From Argyresthia goedartella (Eukaryota > Arthropoda > Insecta > Lepidoptera > Argyresthiidae), in assembly GCA_949825045.1 (NCBI GenBank), contig OX463832.1:25414552-25478551 (forward strand): a stretch of DNA of 64,000 nt. The letters are read 5' to 3'. Below, piece by piece: positions 1-10,995 of this stretch. Numbering within the stretch: the stretch's first letter is position 1; each line of letters opens with the position of its first letter. The position numbers and the translations under genes were made by a program. A model generated the notes under the pieces. It saw only the letters and a list, made by a program, of their open reading frames with translations. It ran no database searches and was not told where the DNA came from.

Positions 1-426
1 AATGATTTATTTACGGCGAGGGCGGTACATTGAATCCAGAGTGAAGCGAAGAATTCAAGCGTTAACGCCCATGAAAAAATAATTTTGCTCCGGAGTGACA
101 CTTGCAACTTTTCACACCGACTATGAGAATAATTTAAATAAAATGCTCTAAAAATAATGAAATAACAATACTTTGAATTATGCTGTCACCTCTTTTACAG
201 TAATCGAACAATGAAAAGAAAACTTTTTTTTTGTAATTTCGGATTGGGAAGGATTAGGAAAAAGTCACCACAGATAAAATATTCCTGTGCTTCTTTTACC
301 AATGTGTAAAAATAATCGAATCGAATATTACAATGGTATCGGATATCAATATTCATTATATCACAATAACAGTCATCGATAGTTTTGATTTCAGTAAAAC
401 ATATAATTTATTGTGTCATTTTTTAG

Positions 427-820
427 GGTTCCGTACCCGAAGGGTTCCAAACGGGACCCTATTACTAAGACTGCTGTCCGTCCGTCCGTCTGTCACCAGG
501 CTGTATCTCACGAACCGTGATAGTTAGACAGTTGAAATTTTCACAGATGATGTATTTATGTTGCCGCTATAACAACAAATACTAAAAAACAGGATAAAAG
601 AAATATTTAAGGGGGCTCCCATACAACAATTCTTTCAATGCCACATACAAACTTATGGATGCACCTGGTTACGTACATGGAGTGTGAAAGTAACCGCACC
701 AATAACTTTGTAAACAATATTTTGCTGTGTAAAATCCAAACTATTTACTCGACACCATCGCTTCCATTGAACGGTGGTACGGAACCCTTCGTGCGCGATT
801 TAGACTCGCACTTGACCGTT
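427..820 (+). repeat. Interspersed repeat R1, copy A (GGGTTCCGTACCC family)
   Basis: The copy opens with AGGGTTCCGTACCC (427-440) and closes with GGTACGGAACCCT (776-788), so its ends are inverted complements, as in a non-autonomous DNA element. The interior has the GTCCGTCCGTCTGTCACCAG core and TTGCCGCTATAACAACAAAT. A second long copy lies at 49041-49432 and fragments at 15040-15118 and near 46535. I recognise the core from lepidopteran genomes in general. No coding capacity is seen. Confidence 0.8.
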
Positions 821-876
821 TTTTTTAATATTACGAAAAATTACTAAATTTTCATATAACGTTGTTAAAGTTAATA

Positions 877-1258
877 GTAGATTATGTGACTGCTACATAA
901 TGGAGGGCATAATATCACTCGAGAGTTTTAATGCCTAATTATGTACAGTTACATACACTAGTTTATCTACACACATATCATAAGCTCTCTTTGATGTGTT
1001 CAGGAACCGCATGTTTGACCGGCATTGTGGCTCTGCAATTGTTTAGCTTGTTCTTTAGTACCAACTTCACGCAGACGGGGGGCGTCGGCGTTCGAAATTT
1101 GAATGTCATTATATGTAGAAAAACTACACATAATGACCATTATGTGTAGTTTTCCATATACGAAACGAGTTTTTACCAAGTAGTTTAACATTATGCTGAT
1201 CGTAACGTGCGGTTTTTGTACGCAGTAAAGAAGGTTTATGATACGTGTGTAGATAAAA
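877..1258 (+). repeat. Complex fold-back repeat FB1, copy A
   Basis: The copy shares its whole length with 4401-4839 (reverse) and 49987-50514. It contains about 55-bp inverted repeats: the segment from 958 (GTTTATCTACACACATATC) is the imperfect reverse complement of the segment ending at 1258. Between them is a 16-bp perfect hairpin. Relative to the other two copies it lacks about 50 bp around 916, where they carry ATGAAACGAGCC-type inner arms. It is non-coding and its transposon class is not known to me. Confidence 0.75.
1120..1153. repeat. Perfect 16-bp-arm hairpin inside FB1 copy A
   Basis: The arm AAAACTACACATAATG (1120-1135) is the exact reverse complement of 1138-1153, with a 2-base loop. 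Equivalent hairpins with 19-bp and 18-bp arms are in FB1 copies B and C. Both arms differ from this copy at matching positions there. Confidence 0.9.
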
Positions 1259-1448
1259 CTTTAAACAGGTTCGTTTTTAATTGATTACGATTAAATTACA
1301 ATCGATTATTTTATGAAGATCAGTGTTCAATTGGCACATTGCGTAAATGCTGCATGCCAATTAATAAATTAAAAAGTAGCTTAAACAGAAAAGTAGCATT
1401 ATGCTCCCTCTGTCGTGGAGCAAAACTTACTTTTCCGAATTAAAGGCG

Positions 1449-1590
1449 TGAAATAGTAGATTGTTAACCGAGGGCTGAAAGTCACCCATTCCTGACGAGA
1501 TGTTTTGGCGCTCGAACGAAGTGAGAGCGCCAATAGTTCGAGGCAGAAATGGGTGCTATCACCCGAGTTAAACACTCTACTTTTCATTAC
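1449..1590. repeat. Fold-back, MITE-like element
   Basis: Roughly 45-bp imperfect inverted arms (AGTAGATTGTTAACCGAGGG at about 1454, and its counterpart ending in AACACTCTACTTTT near 1585) enclose a 9-bp perfect stem, TTGGCGCTC / GAGCGCCAA, at about 1502-1532. There is no reading frame of note. The word CACCCGAGTTAAACACTCTA is one I associate with common lepidopteran repeats. Confidence 0.6.
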
Positions 1591-1612
1591 GAATACGAGG
1601 AAAGTAAACACA

Positions 1613-1686
1613 AGTCAGTTAAAATCAAAATTATTTTATTAAAAACAAAGTCACTTGAAATCAAAATTATTTTATTAAAAAACAAA
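1613..1686. repeat. Tandem duplication, two 36-bp units
   Basis: Two neighbouring units share ATCAAAATTATTTTATTAAA and start with AGTCAGTT (1613) and AGTCACTT (1649), giving a 36-bp period. The stretch 1687-2058 after it holds no element I can name. Confidence 0.75.
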
Positions 1687-2059
1687 CAACAAACTCAAAA
1701 AAAGTAATTTCGGTGCCCCCGTTGATGTCTTTTACTTTGAGCATAACATTAAAAAAAATACTTCCGTTTTATGGCTGTATAGGTTACTACCATTGCGTTG
1801 TTCAATATAAACTGCGATTCATATATATTTTTTTAATACTTTTCTGCTTTAGAGCAGGCATGTACCACTTTCAGCACGGTGCCTGGATGAACAATGACCC
1901 CCTTTCAGAGTATGAGTAATGAAAAATAAGTTTTTTATAGGTGGAATGGTATAAATATAAACACAGATGAATGTTTATTTTGTTTTGTTCCGTGCAGCTA
2001 AAGTCTTTCTGAGGACTTTTCATTTACATAGTATAGTCTTCATTTACCTATACCTATAT

Positions 2060-2296
2060 ATGGACACTATTTACACACATTGATCTAGCCCCAAACTAGG
2101 ATTCCCTGTATCTTGGGTACTAGACAACGATACACATACTTATATAGATAAATATTATACTTAGGTAGATAAACAAACATGGCTAGGGTACAGACATCCG
2201 TTCTCATCAAACAAATATTTGCCCCCACCGGAACTCGAACCCGGGACCCTTGGCTTCGAAGGCAGGGTCACTGCCGACTCAGCCATTTGGGTCGTC
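2060..2296 (-). mobile_element. tRNA-derived SINE (family S1), near full length
   Basis: Read on the minus strand it has a tRNA-like head with a B box (GGTTCGAGTTCC) and a body matching the copies at 49585-49856 and 58868-59095. RNA polymerase III would use the internal A and B boxes. The tail segment reads TCTAGTACCCAAGATACAGG on that strand. SINEs need a LINE reverse transcriptase in trans. The stretch 2300-2870 next to it shows nothing I can assign. Confidence 0.85.
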
Positions 2297-2869
2297 AAAT
2301 TTGCATCCTGACCTCGGGGGAAAGAATGTGGCTTGAACTTGAAGACGGTTTTTTTAAGTTTTTAACTTGTTGAATTATTTGCTACCAATACCTTGAGCGA
2401 AACACCTTGTGGAAAAACAAAAGTTGCGATTCGTCCTCTGGGAAGATTATTTTGAACTTTCATAAGAATGTTCTGTGTGACCAACCAGGTCATACAGAAC
2501 TGTAGCCAACCACTTGAACTGTTCTAAGGACATGGTTATGTATGGTATAAACACTTCGACGAGTTCAAAACGACCGAAAACCTACCTAGAAAACCGAGAC
2601 CAAGGAAAACTGCTCTGCGGGACGACTCTAAGATGGTATTGTTGGCAAAAAAATATCCTTTCATGGGATGAGAACTGATACGTTTGGAGTTGTTTGGTGC
2701 AGGAGGGTCGAAGAGGTTTGTCTGCAAGTACAATTAGACGGAGACTATCTGGGGCAAACTTGTACGGAAGCGTGTCTCGGAAGGTTCCACTTTTGAAAAA
2801 GCAAAATGTTGAACGAGAGTTCTGATGAAACAAAAATTTACGAACATTCGTTCGTTCAATCGAACGAAC

Positions 2870-3000
2870 TGTACCACTCCAGCCAGAATTATACCAAGTC
2901 CGGTCAAATGGCCGGCATACTAGAAGGCACGCTTTTTGGGGGGGGGGAGTGACCTGCTCGAGAGAGGGGGGAGGAGTGTGAATATAATCGACCGATTAAT
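2870..3000 (-). repeat. Interspersed repeat R2, copy A
   Basis: The reverse complement matches 62790-62925 across TCGGTCGATT, CTCGAGCAGGTCA, ATGCCGGCC and TGGCTGGAG, with a variable C-run in between. It is non-coding, and the element class is unknown. Confidence 0.65.
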
Positions 3001-3244
3001 GCCACCTTTAGCCAATAAAAAGGAGATGTTCTGTTTCGTAAGTTGTTGGTTGATTTCCTGGGTTCTGTTCTGCTGGGTTGTCCGCTTTCAGTTTCGCTCT
3101 CTGTTTCCGGGACCAGTGGCTCAAGCAAGAATAACTACTAGAGTGAAAAAGTGTTCGAGTTCAGATAAAATTAACCTTATGTCATTGGCTTCTAGTTTTT
3201 GGAATAGGTACTTAACCGTTTTGTTCCATGAATCCAGTATCATA

Positions 3245-3710
3245 TATCAGATGCGTTAGGACACAGAATCGCAACGGGCTCACCAGGCAAGTTGTTGAGT
3301 TGTCTCTGCTATGTGCGCCTATTGTCGTACACGATGGCTGTGACAACAGCGTAGCGTAGCCTTTTATCTGGTAGGGAGCAGCGCAGGGCCTAACTTATTT
3401 ACACTTTACGCACTGTACTTTCACACTTGTAGGTATATTATACACTTTCACTAGCGCTTGATATTACGGCACAAACTAGAGCTTGACGCTCGTATTGAAT
3501 GTCCTAATTGTAAGGGGCACTTGACGGCGCTGATATCACCACAGTAACCGAAATGCGCGGTATTGCGCCTTTAAGGGCAGGCCCGTTTTCGGGCGTCCGG
3601 AGTAAGAACAAAAGATGCGCGGCGTGGTTGTAAACTATTGTTCGTTTAAATCTCGGAAGTGATGGACACTATATACACGTCCGTTCGGTCCGGCAACACA
3701 AACGTGGCCC
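3245..3710 (-). repeat. Interspersed repeat P, copy A
   Basis: The reverse complement matches 55607-55990 from TTTGTGTTGCCGGACCGAAC through GTGTGAAAGTA, CTACCAGATAA, GTGTACGACAATAGG to GCCTGGTGAGCCCGTT. Copy A is about 85 bp longer inside. The second copy sits upstream of the OTU-bearing LINE, so this may be a LINE leader or an unrelated repeat. No intact reading frame is seen. Confidence 0.6.
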
Positions 3711-3714
3711 TTCT

Positions 3715-4323
3715 TATGAAGCCAAAATGTATATGATTAATTCTGATGGCAAACAATATTTTAGACGCCCCCCGAACAAAGATCCAAACTATAAGAAAGT
3801 AGTCAAACATGGGGGCGGGCTGTTTTTCAGGACTTGGTGTTGGACCTGTCAGGAAAAAAGAAGGCAAGACCGATACATTCCAGTACAAGAATATATTAGA
3901 ACAAGCCATTCTGCCCTATGCCGAGCAAACGCCACGTGTAAAATGTCAATGAGACAGTTTTTTTTTTCGGCAGATGACTTATAAATTGGTTCACATACTT
4001 CGATTTACCGATCATTTGGACTTTCCATCAGGATAATGGTCCGAAACACACTGAAAAAGTAGTCAAATACTTCTTAGGGAACCAGTCTGTGACAATTTTG
4101 GATTGGCCCCCATACAGACCGGATTTAAATCCAATAGAAAATTTGTGGTACCAGGTGAAGACGACAGTGGCGACAATGCGGACATCAAACGTCGATCAGC
4201 TTTACACAGCTTTTACACAAGCATTGGAGCAAAGTCCGGTAGAAGCTTGTACAATATTGATCGCTTCCATGCCCAAAAGATGTCGTGCTGTCATTTCTGC
4301 CAAAGGTCATGCCACCAAATTTT
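3715..4323 (+). pseudogene. Tc1-like transposase, 5'-truncated and broken
   Basis: Tc1/mariner transposases cut and paste DNA with a DDE/D triad. Readable here are SDGKQYFRRPPNKDP followed by VKHGGG, then GPVRKKEGKTDTFQYKNILEQ in a second frame, and finally HQDNGPKHT and PPYRPDLNPIENLW from about 4028. The second Asp (HQDNG) and the Glu (PIENLW) are in the right context for DD34E spacing. The first Asp context reads SYEAKM, so the catalytic Asp appears to be Tyr or lies beyond the junction. At least one frameshift (about 3815) and a stop (about 3950) interrupt it, and the N-terminal DNA-binding half is missing. Repeat P abuts on the left and FB1 copy B follows. Confidence 0.85.
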
Positions 4324-4400
4324 GATACGAACCGTAATGTTTTATAAATGTGTTAGGAATGTTTCGTGGCATAAAAATTATTTCAATAATAACATTTTTT

Positions 4401-4839
4401 TTTATCTACACGAATCATAACCCTCTTTACTGCGTACAAAAACCGCACGTTACGATCAGCATAATGTTAAACTACTTTTTAGAAACTCATTTCTCTTCTG
4501 AAAAATTACACATTATGACCATAATGTGTAATTTTTCAACATATTATGACATTCAAATTCCGAACGCCGACGCCCGCCTGCTGGCCGCCCCTACTTTGTC
4601 TGTGAAGTTGGTACTACTGAAGAAGCTAAACAACTGCCACCATGCCGTTGGAACATGCGGTTCCTGAACACATTAAAGAGAGCTTATGATATGTGTGTAG
4701 ATAAACTAGTGTATGTAACTGTACATATTAGGCATTAAAACTCTCGAGTGATATTATTATGAAACTCGCCTTCGGCTCGTTTCATAAACCCATTCTTGAG
4801 TATTAATGCCCTCCATTATGTAGCAGTCACATAAACTAC
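4401..4839 (-). repeat. Fold-back repeat FB1, copy B (reverse)
   Basis: This is the reverse complement of FB1 copies A and C. It holds a perfect 19-bp-arm hairpin at 4499-4538 (arm TGAAAAATTACACATTATG, 2-base loop). It also has an inner imperfect hairpin at about 4758-4785 (ATGAAACTCGCC...GGCTCGTTTCAT), which copy A lacks. Confidence 0.75.
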
Positions 4840-5010
4840 CTTCTAAGCAAATGGAGTGTCTTTAATTATATGGCCATATCTTTGTTAAGTTTATACTGCT
4901 TGCAATTAGGGCACAACCGAATAAATATTAGATACAAAAAAGTATTGTTGATAATATTTCGTTTTAACATTACACAATACTTGCACAAATATTTTTAAAT
5001 TGTGTAATTA

Positions 5011-5112
5011 CAGTCTTCACAAAATAAAAATCCCGGTGGGCCAAACTAAATTCAACCTTATTACGTCAATGGCGCGGACGCTGTCACCGAGCCTTTTATT
5101 TTGTGAGGACTG
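5011..5112. mobile_element. Small MITE with about 29-bp inverted ends and TA duplication
   Basis: Starts CAGTCTTCACAAAATAAAA and ends with the inverted counterpart TTTTATTTTGTGAGGACTG. About 24 of 29 end positions match, and a TA dinucleotide flanks each side (5009-5010 and 5113-5114). This is the signature of a non-autonomous Tc1/mariner-type element about 102 bp long. It has no coding potential. Confidence 0.75.
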
Positions 5113-5114
5113 TA

Positions 5115-6034
5115 GTCCAATAATAGTCTGATAAAAATTAGAGAAACGATTAGCTGAATTTTTTTCAAATTAAAATGTATTTATTTTAATACGCATTCAG
5201 TGTCAATAATTATACGACCACCACTGTATCATTCAAATCTTACCTAAATCAAGTCATTATAGCTCTATGCTTTAGCGGTCACTTATAGTTGTACTGAATT
5301 TAATTATATCACAACCTAAATCACTCCAGGGTTTAATTAGTAAATTATGAAGCAAGGGGATAAGGCACTGTTTTATGTCATGGGCGCGATATTGTATCCT
5401 GAACGTAACAAGGTACACCAGATTGAACTCCCGAGCGAAGCGTGGGTGTTATTTCGCTCGGAAATTAAGACTACGTCATAAATAACTGGTGGTGATGGAC
5501 TAAAACTTCATGAACTACTTGTGTTTGTGATACTACCATCTTTATTCATGTAGGTACTTTTACATGATAGTCCTGAGTGAAGGATTCAAGTGTGCCCAAG
5601 ACAAAATAGCTTTATCCACGAGGAAATTAGATTTTAAGGCCATATGGTTGTAGTAGTATCATTGCTTATCTGAAAGATGAAGATATTAATGTCAACTTAT
5701 TTGTCTGTCTGCAGATGAAGAGGAATAGCGGTGCCACAAACCCCTACCCGAGCAAGCTGTTTGTGTGATCTACTGATCGTGGCGCCATCTATTGTAGGGC
5801 CACTTGCAACTGAGCGTCGAGGCAATCAATTATTTCTATCGGACCTCTCGCCCGCACTCGCGGGGCTAACCGAAAATTTCGTTTATATTATTGTGTATTT
5901 AAATTGATTTTGGTGCAATTTCAAATAAGCCTGAATGTATTAAAATTTAAGAGTATTTATTTGATAAATGTATTTAATTTGTAGTATTAGAGTTCCCAAT
6001 TTCTCCACTTCCACTCGAATAAAATAAATTAGAG
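5115..6034. other. Stretch without an identifiable gene
   Basis: AT-rich DNA with short frames only. A GC-richer island near 5700-5870 (GTGGCGCCATCTATTG, TCGCCCGCACTCGC) looks like part of an interspersed repeat, but no second copy lies in the window. Nothing else is seen. Confidence 0.5.
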
Positions 6035-6143
6035 GACAATCTTACAAAAATCGAACTCGGCCCATACTAAGCTCAATAAGGCTTGTGTTAAGGGTACTAG
6101 ACGACGATATATTTAATAGAGATAAATACATAAGTGAATGTGC
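6035..6143 (-). mobile_element. SINE family S2, fragment
   Basis: Matches the 3' part of the S2 SINE at 55152-55400 over AATCTTACAAAAATCGAACT, AATAAGGCTTGTGTTA and ACTAGACGACGATATATTTA. The tRNA-like head is absent, and a short GTGTGTGTG run follows. Confidence 0.7.
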
Positions 6144-6394
6144 GTGTGTGTGTGTGCAACATATATTTTGTTAAGTAAAGTTGGGGGACCTACTTGCGTG
6201 AGATCTTTGAAAATGCCTCGGATTTTATTAAAATTGCCAAATTACCACCGACACAGGCTGCAGCTCAAAAAGTGCTGCACGCAATCGCGATTTTGAATGT
6301 TATGCCATGATGATTAAATTCAAAACCGGTAACGGGAAACGGTATTTCTAGAAATGCCATGGGAGGTGAGTACTTAAATGCCTTCCGGAACATG

Positions 6395-6520
6395 CTGTTC
6401 GTTTCCCAAAACACCCGTTCCAAAATAACAGTTTTTTTATACAACCGTACGCCAAAACACCCGTTTCTCAAAGCATCCGAATGCCAAAAGATTCGTTTCT
6501 CATGGCATTTTAAAGAAGTA
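6395..6520. repeat. Repeat M-like fragment (GTTTCCCAAAACACCCGTTCC words)
   Basis: Carries variants of a short word, GTTTCCCAAAACACCCG then CCAAAACACCCGTTTCTC then CAAAGCATCCGAATGCC. These resemble the ends of repeat M at 41620-41845 and 10851-10995. It adjoins the 3' end of LINE L2, so L2 may have landed in or beside it. Confidence 0.45.
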
Positions 6521-6911
6521 ACACATTTATTTTTTATTTATTTATTTATTTAAGGGGTTACAACAGGACAGATTATAGTACAGAAAAAGACAGAAGATAA
6601 ATAGACAATAAATAAAAAGCTAACCAATCCCTTAGGGTATCCCACTTATTAGATAAGTGGTGTAAAAGGTGAGCTCCTAGTGAGCAACAAACTCAGAGTA
6701 CATATTTGAAAGAACGAAAAAAAAAAGAGAAGACAAAAAGAAAACGTAAATAAACAGAGCACATTATGAACAAAATATACAGTAACATACCTACAAAAAT
6801 AAAGTGGATATAATGGAAATATTGTGTTATACACAGAGTAGAAATAAAATAATTGAATAAAATTAGATTTAAATTTTAATACCTTTTTATACCTGTCGCA
6901 TTGATCAATAT

Positions 6912-9808
6912 TCAAGCAGTGTTATTGTCGACTTTGGAGAACAACAGCTTACCAATGGTGTGTTTGAGCCGATTAGTAGATGGGTCGAACAAATCAACTT
7001 CTGTGAAGTTTTTATCATGGTCTGCACAAAGGCGATGTAGTGGCACCCTTTTACCAGCATTGGTGCGAGTAGCTTTCACGTGGAAGAGCCGCTTATGCCG
7101 GGGAGCTCTCCGAGGAATATGGTACGTTACTTGGGAGACAAGCTCTGGGCAGTTATAAGCACTAGTGCAGATTCGCTGGAGAACAACAGCGTCAGCAATT
7201 GTGCGACGTGCAATGAGAGACATCTGTCTATAGTGTGTAAGCAGGTTACCATATGACTTCTTAGGAGACCTGACACGGAAGTTTAGACAACGAAGAAACT
7301 TTTTCTGCACCATTTCAATTTGAGCGACATACTTCTCGTAGAAAGGGTTCCAGACAGGGGATGCATATTCAAGATGGGATCGAACAAGACAGCCATAAAG
7401 CGTGATTTAGGTTTCCTGAAGATCTTCGTTACACGTAGCAGGAAACCAAGCATCTGGTATGCTTTTTTGGTGATGTATGCGATATGTGCGTCGAAAGTCA
7501 ACTTTTCATCAAAATAGACGCCTAGGTCACGTATACATGTCACTCTTTGCAAGGCGTGGCCGCCTATATGATATTCACGTATATTACGCTCCAATACCTG
7601 TTTTGTGAATCTTATGTATTGACACTTACTATGTGCAAGAAATATGTTATTGTTAATACAGTAAGCGTCAAGTCTATCCAGATCTTGTTGAAGTAACACG
7701 GTGTCCATGACACAGTGGATTTCCCTATAGACCTTCAGGTCATCCGCGTACAGTAAGTATTTGGAGTGTTGAAAACACTGTCCAATTTCGTTAATGAAGA
7801 TAACAAAAAGAAATGGGCCTATAATTGAACCTTGAGGAACTCCAGAGGTTACCAGAACCGCACTCGATAGTTTACCATTGAGTGCAATAGCTTGGTGCCT
7901 ATCTTCTAAGTAAGATGCGAACCATCGGAGTAAATCACCTTTAATTCCATTGTACGCCAGTTTTTTTAAGAGCAGCGAATGGTCGACTTTGTCGAATGCT
8001 TTCTTAAAGTCTGTGTAAACCGAGTCTATGGCAATATTGTGATCCATGGATTCAAAGAGATAGTTCGAATAAATGAGTAGGTTGGTAAGTGTGGAGCGCA
8101 GTCTGACAAAGCCATGTTGTTTTGGATCCAAGAGTGGCTCTATAAGAGGATAAACTTTATTGTGGACTAGTTTTTCGAAGGTTTTGGCTAGGGTAGATAA
8201 AATAGAAATGGGGCGATAATTGGAAACCTCGTTTTTAGGACCTGACTTATGGATGGGAGTGACGTATGCAAGCTTCCACACTGACGGAACAACGCCTTCT
8301 TGCAGAGATTTATTAAATATTATTGTAAGTACTGGTGAGATATACTCGTACACATTTTTAAGGAATATAGGAGGGATTTTATCTGGTCCCGCTCCCTTGG
8401 TGATGTCTAACTGACGAAGGACTGATGCAACCTCTGGCAGAGTCAAAACTAAGCTGGACAAGTGAAGGGGACTATATGCATTGTCAATAAGATTTAGTTC
8501 GGCCCAATTCGGCGACACGCCAGAATTTGGCTCAAACACGGACAAGAAGTATTCAGAGAAGAGTTCAACAATCTCATCAATGTCGTGTGAGGTGGTGTCT
8601 CGCGATTTCATAACCGAAGGGTAGCCAGTATTAGTTTTTTTGAGGGTAGTGTATTTCCAAAAGTTTTTTATATCCACCTTGACAGATTCCTCGACAGCAC
8701 TTACATATTTTTTGTTACAGAAGTCCATCTCGTGCTTACATTTAGCGCGTAAATTAGAAAACCGATTGTAGTCCGCCACCGTCTTATAAACTTTCCACTT
8801 CTGCCATGCTTTATCCTTGAGGTTCAGTAGTTTTATCAGATGTTTAGAGAACCATATGGGATATTTACGTGACTTGGCTTTAAAGCGGGGAACAGCCATA
8901 TCAATAATATAGTATAGGTGTTTATAGAATAAGTCTAGAGCTTTCTCTGCACTCAGGTGTGTCAGTTCAGAGGCCCAATTAATATCAAGTAGCTCCTTGA
9001 CAGCTACAACATAGTCTGTTTTATAAAAGTTAAGTTTACTGTTATTATCATTTGGCAATATTTTTTCAAAGATGTTGGTAGACAGTGATATTTCCAGAGG
9101 CGGGTGGTGTCTATCAACGTTTAATACCGTTTGTGTGGAAGTGACTACATCAATGCTTACTATATTACTGAGGATTAAGTCAAGAGACCGGTTGTTAATA
9201 TTTCTAGTATTATTAAATTGTAGCATGTTTAAGAGTGACATGGTGTTGGAAAGTAGTTTGTTAACCTCGGTTGTTAAGTACTCATCGGATAAAGTGCAGC
9301 CTCCTGAGCCATCCCGGAATTGCCAATCAATACCTGGTATGTTATAGTCGCCTAACAGACAGAAATTATAGCCGGGCATTTCAATAAAGACGTCTTGAGC
9401 CTTAACTAAGTGTGATTCATAAATGTTATAAGGGGAAGAATCGGGTATATATACTGCACACATAATAAGGCCAGAACGATGGTAATTTGGAAACACCAGA
9501 TAGATCTCCTCCACACTCGGAGATTCCCAATCCTGCCTGCGGTAAACCTGCACCGAGTTCCTCACAGCCACCATAATTCCACCGCCGTCCATCTTATTAG
9601 TTTTAGTGAAATCTCTATCGCGACGAAATATTTGGTAACCATTGGTTGAGAGTTCGCTGTCGTAAATTCTATTATTTAGCCAGGTTTCTGTGATAACCAC
9701 CACATCGCAGCTATTGTTCAACAAACTCAGACGTAAATCATGTAATTTGCCCTTCATTCCGCCAACGTTTTGATAGTATACTGTTAAGTTAGAATAGAAC
9801 ACATGCAT
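6912..9808 (-). pseudogene. L2 ORF2: APE-type endonuclease plus reverse transcriptase, frameshifted near its end
   Basis: The 841-codon open part (7283-9808) starts with an APE-like endonuclease: YQNVGG, ITETWL and LLGDYNIPGIDW. The histidine motif reads DRHHPP where SDHHP is usual. The RT follows with SNYRPISILSTLAKTFEKL, YTDFKKAFDKVDH, GVPQGSIIGPFLF and LLYADDL (YADD codons at 7739-7750). The C-terminal region continues in another frame at 6912-7313 (VQKKFLRCLNFR onward), so at least one frameshift lies near 7290-7380. Motif order and length fit a Jockey/CR1-type ORF2; the exact clade is not resolved by reading alone. Upstream on the same strand is ORF1, about 300 bp away. Apart from the 3' frameshift and the odd endonuclease histidine motif it is unusually well preserved. 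Confidence 0.88.
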
Positions 9809-10109
9809 TAGCTATGGTGAACGTATACCAATATTTATATTGAGAAGTTATGTGTGCATATTGATTGAGAGGCGGGGCGAAGAGCAAACCATGGAAGGTA
9901 TGGGTGTATGTGTTGAGCAGAGTAGGTATTTTAATTAATTCAAGGCAACGACATAGTATCAGGTATGAATCTAATGGAATGTTTGGTGTGAGTGTAATGC
10001 AGTTACATGTAAAAAAATTGTTTAGTGCAAATCGAAGATAATAGCAAACGCATAATAATAGGTACACAGTTAACATTTTTAACAGAGCGGAAAAAGAAGT
10101 CTCAGGACG

Positions 10110-10831
10110 TCATACAAACTGTGTAAGATCAGATTCACTACGAATGTAGAATATTTTACTAGTGTCTGTTTTTCTCATTTGGATTGTGAAATTTCTGACC
10201 CATACATGTTTGAAACCAGCGGCTTTTCCCGACTCCCTAGCCCTTGCGAAAAGTATCTTGTTACGCAGGGTGAGCGGCGAGACTCCCCTCCCATCTGCAT
10301 CTGGTCGGTGTACAGCTCGCGGCGCACGCGCGCGGCTGACAGTATGTCATCGCGCAGGCGGCGGGAGCTCAGTTGCACGACGATGTTCTTGGGCCGCGGG
10401 GGGCGCACATCTGAGGCGGCGGCGGCGACGGTGGCGGGGGAGGGGCCGGAGGCGGCACCCGGCCCGCGCGCGACGCGATGCACTGCTCGCACCTTATCCG
10501 CATCTATCTCGACTCCTATTAATTTACCGATCTCAAAGACTATCTGGATAAGATTTTCGTTTTTGTGCTCGGGTATATTTTGAAGTTCCAGGTTGCATGA
10601 TCTTGCGGACTGATCCATATCCTCCACCCTCCTCTCCAGACTTGCCGCGCTTCGCTCGAGGCTTGCGATTGTGGTCTTCATCGCATTGTTGTCAGTCAGT
10701 AGCTGCTGGACGTCGTCACCTGTCGCGGTAGAAGAGACCTTCTCCTCCATAGCCGATATACGGGCCTCCCATCCGGCGTATTTAGCAGAGAAGCTGTCGA
10801 GTTGCGACTGAATCTTAGTTAGAGCTGACAT
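10110..10831 (-). pseudogene. L2 ORF1: coiled-coil nucleic-acid-binding protein, frameshifted
   Basis: About 240 codons from the ATG at 10831. The N-terminal third is a coiled coil (LTKIQSQLDSFSAKYAG, then ASLERSAASLERRVEDMDQ). It is followed by the LINE ORF1 core with RSCNLELQNIPEHKNENL, KVRAVHRVARG and PPRPKNIVVQLSSRRLRD. Near 10280 the frame changes and the expected tail continues as NKILFARARESGKAAGFKHV, ending at TGA 10110-10112. ORF1 proteins of this type coat LINE RNA. The middle (about 10330-10480) is much richer in GC than its surroundings (alanine/proline-rich linker). I chose the ATG at 10831 because sequence upstream belongs to repeat M. Confidence 0.8.
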
Positions 10832-10850
10832 ACCTCTATATAAGATATAG

Positions 10851-10995
10851 TGACGGGAACGGATGTTTTGGGGAAGGAATATCAAGCCAAGCGTGTTTTT
10901 TGGGGTAAACACATTCTGGGAAATGGATTATTTAGTAAACGGTAGTGACGGGAACCGCCGTCTCAGGATTAGGACTTTCTGGGAAACGGATATCA
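10851..10995 (-). repeat. Repeat M, left part, interrupted by LINE L3
   Basis: The reverse complement matches 41691-41845 closely (ACGGGAACGGATGTTTTGGG, AAGCGTGTTTTTTGGGGTAA, GATTAGGACTTTCTGGGAAA). The matching continuation, AACGTATTTTTGGGGACAAC, is found only after LINE L3, at 13097-13147. Read as one, they form a single M copy split by L3. Confidence 0.8.

Larger units (their letters stand above)
6530..10845 (-). mobile_element. LINE L2 (Jockey/CR1-type non-LTR retrotransposon), ORF1 plus ORF2
   Basis: A minus-strand element of about 4.3 kb. ORF1 is at 10110-10831, ORF2 at 6912-9808, and a 3' UTR ends in a TTTATTTATTTATT-type simple tail at 6530-6553. The 5' end runs directly into repeat M at about 10851, so it is probably truncated near the ORF1 start. 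Both frames carry frameshifts. A LINE reverse-transcribes its own RNA at a nick made by its endonuclease. Confidence 0.85.

Noticed and set aside
3646..3909. Minus-strand frame with a FVLPDRTDV motif
   Set aside because: It spans the junction of repeat P and the Tc1 fragment, and its other half is antisense to transposase coding.
4103..4420. Second plus-strand frame over the Tc1 fragment and FB1
   Set aside because: Out of phase with the transposase motifs and it crosses the element border.
10162..10583. Plus-strand Arg-rich open frames opposite L2 ORF1
   Set aside because: They are antisense shadows of the GC-rich linker in ORF1; the minus strand has the LINE motifs.
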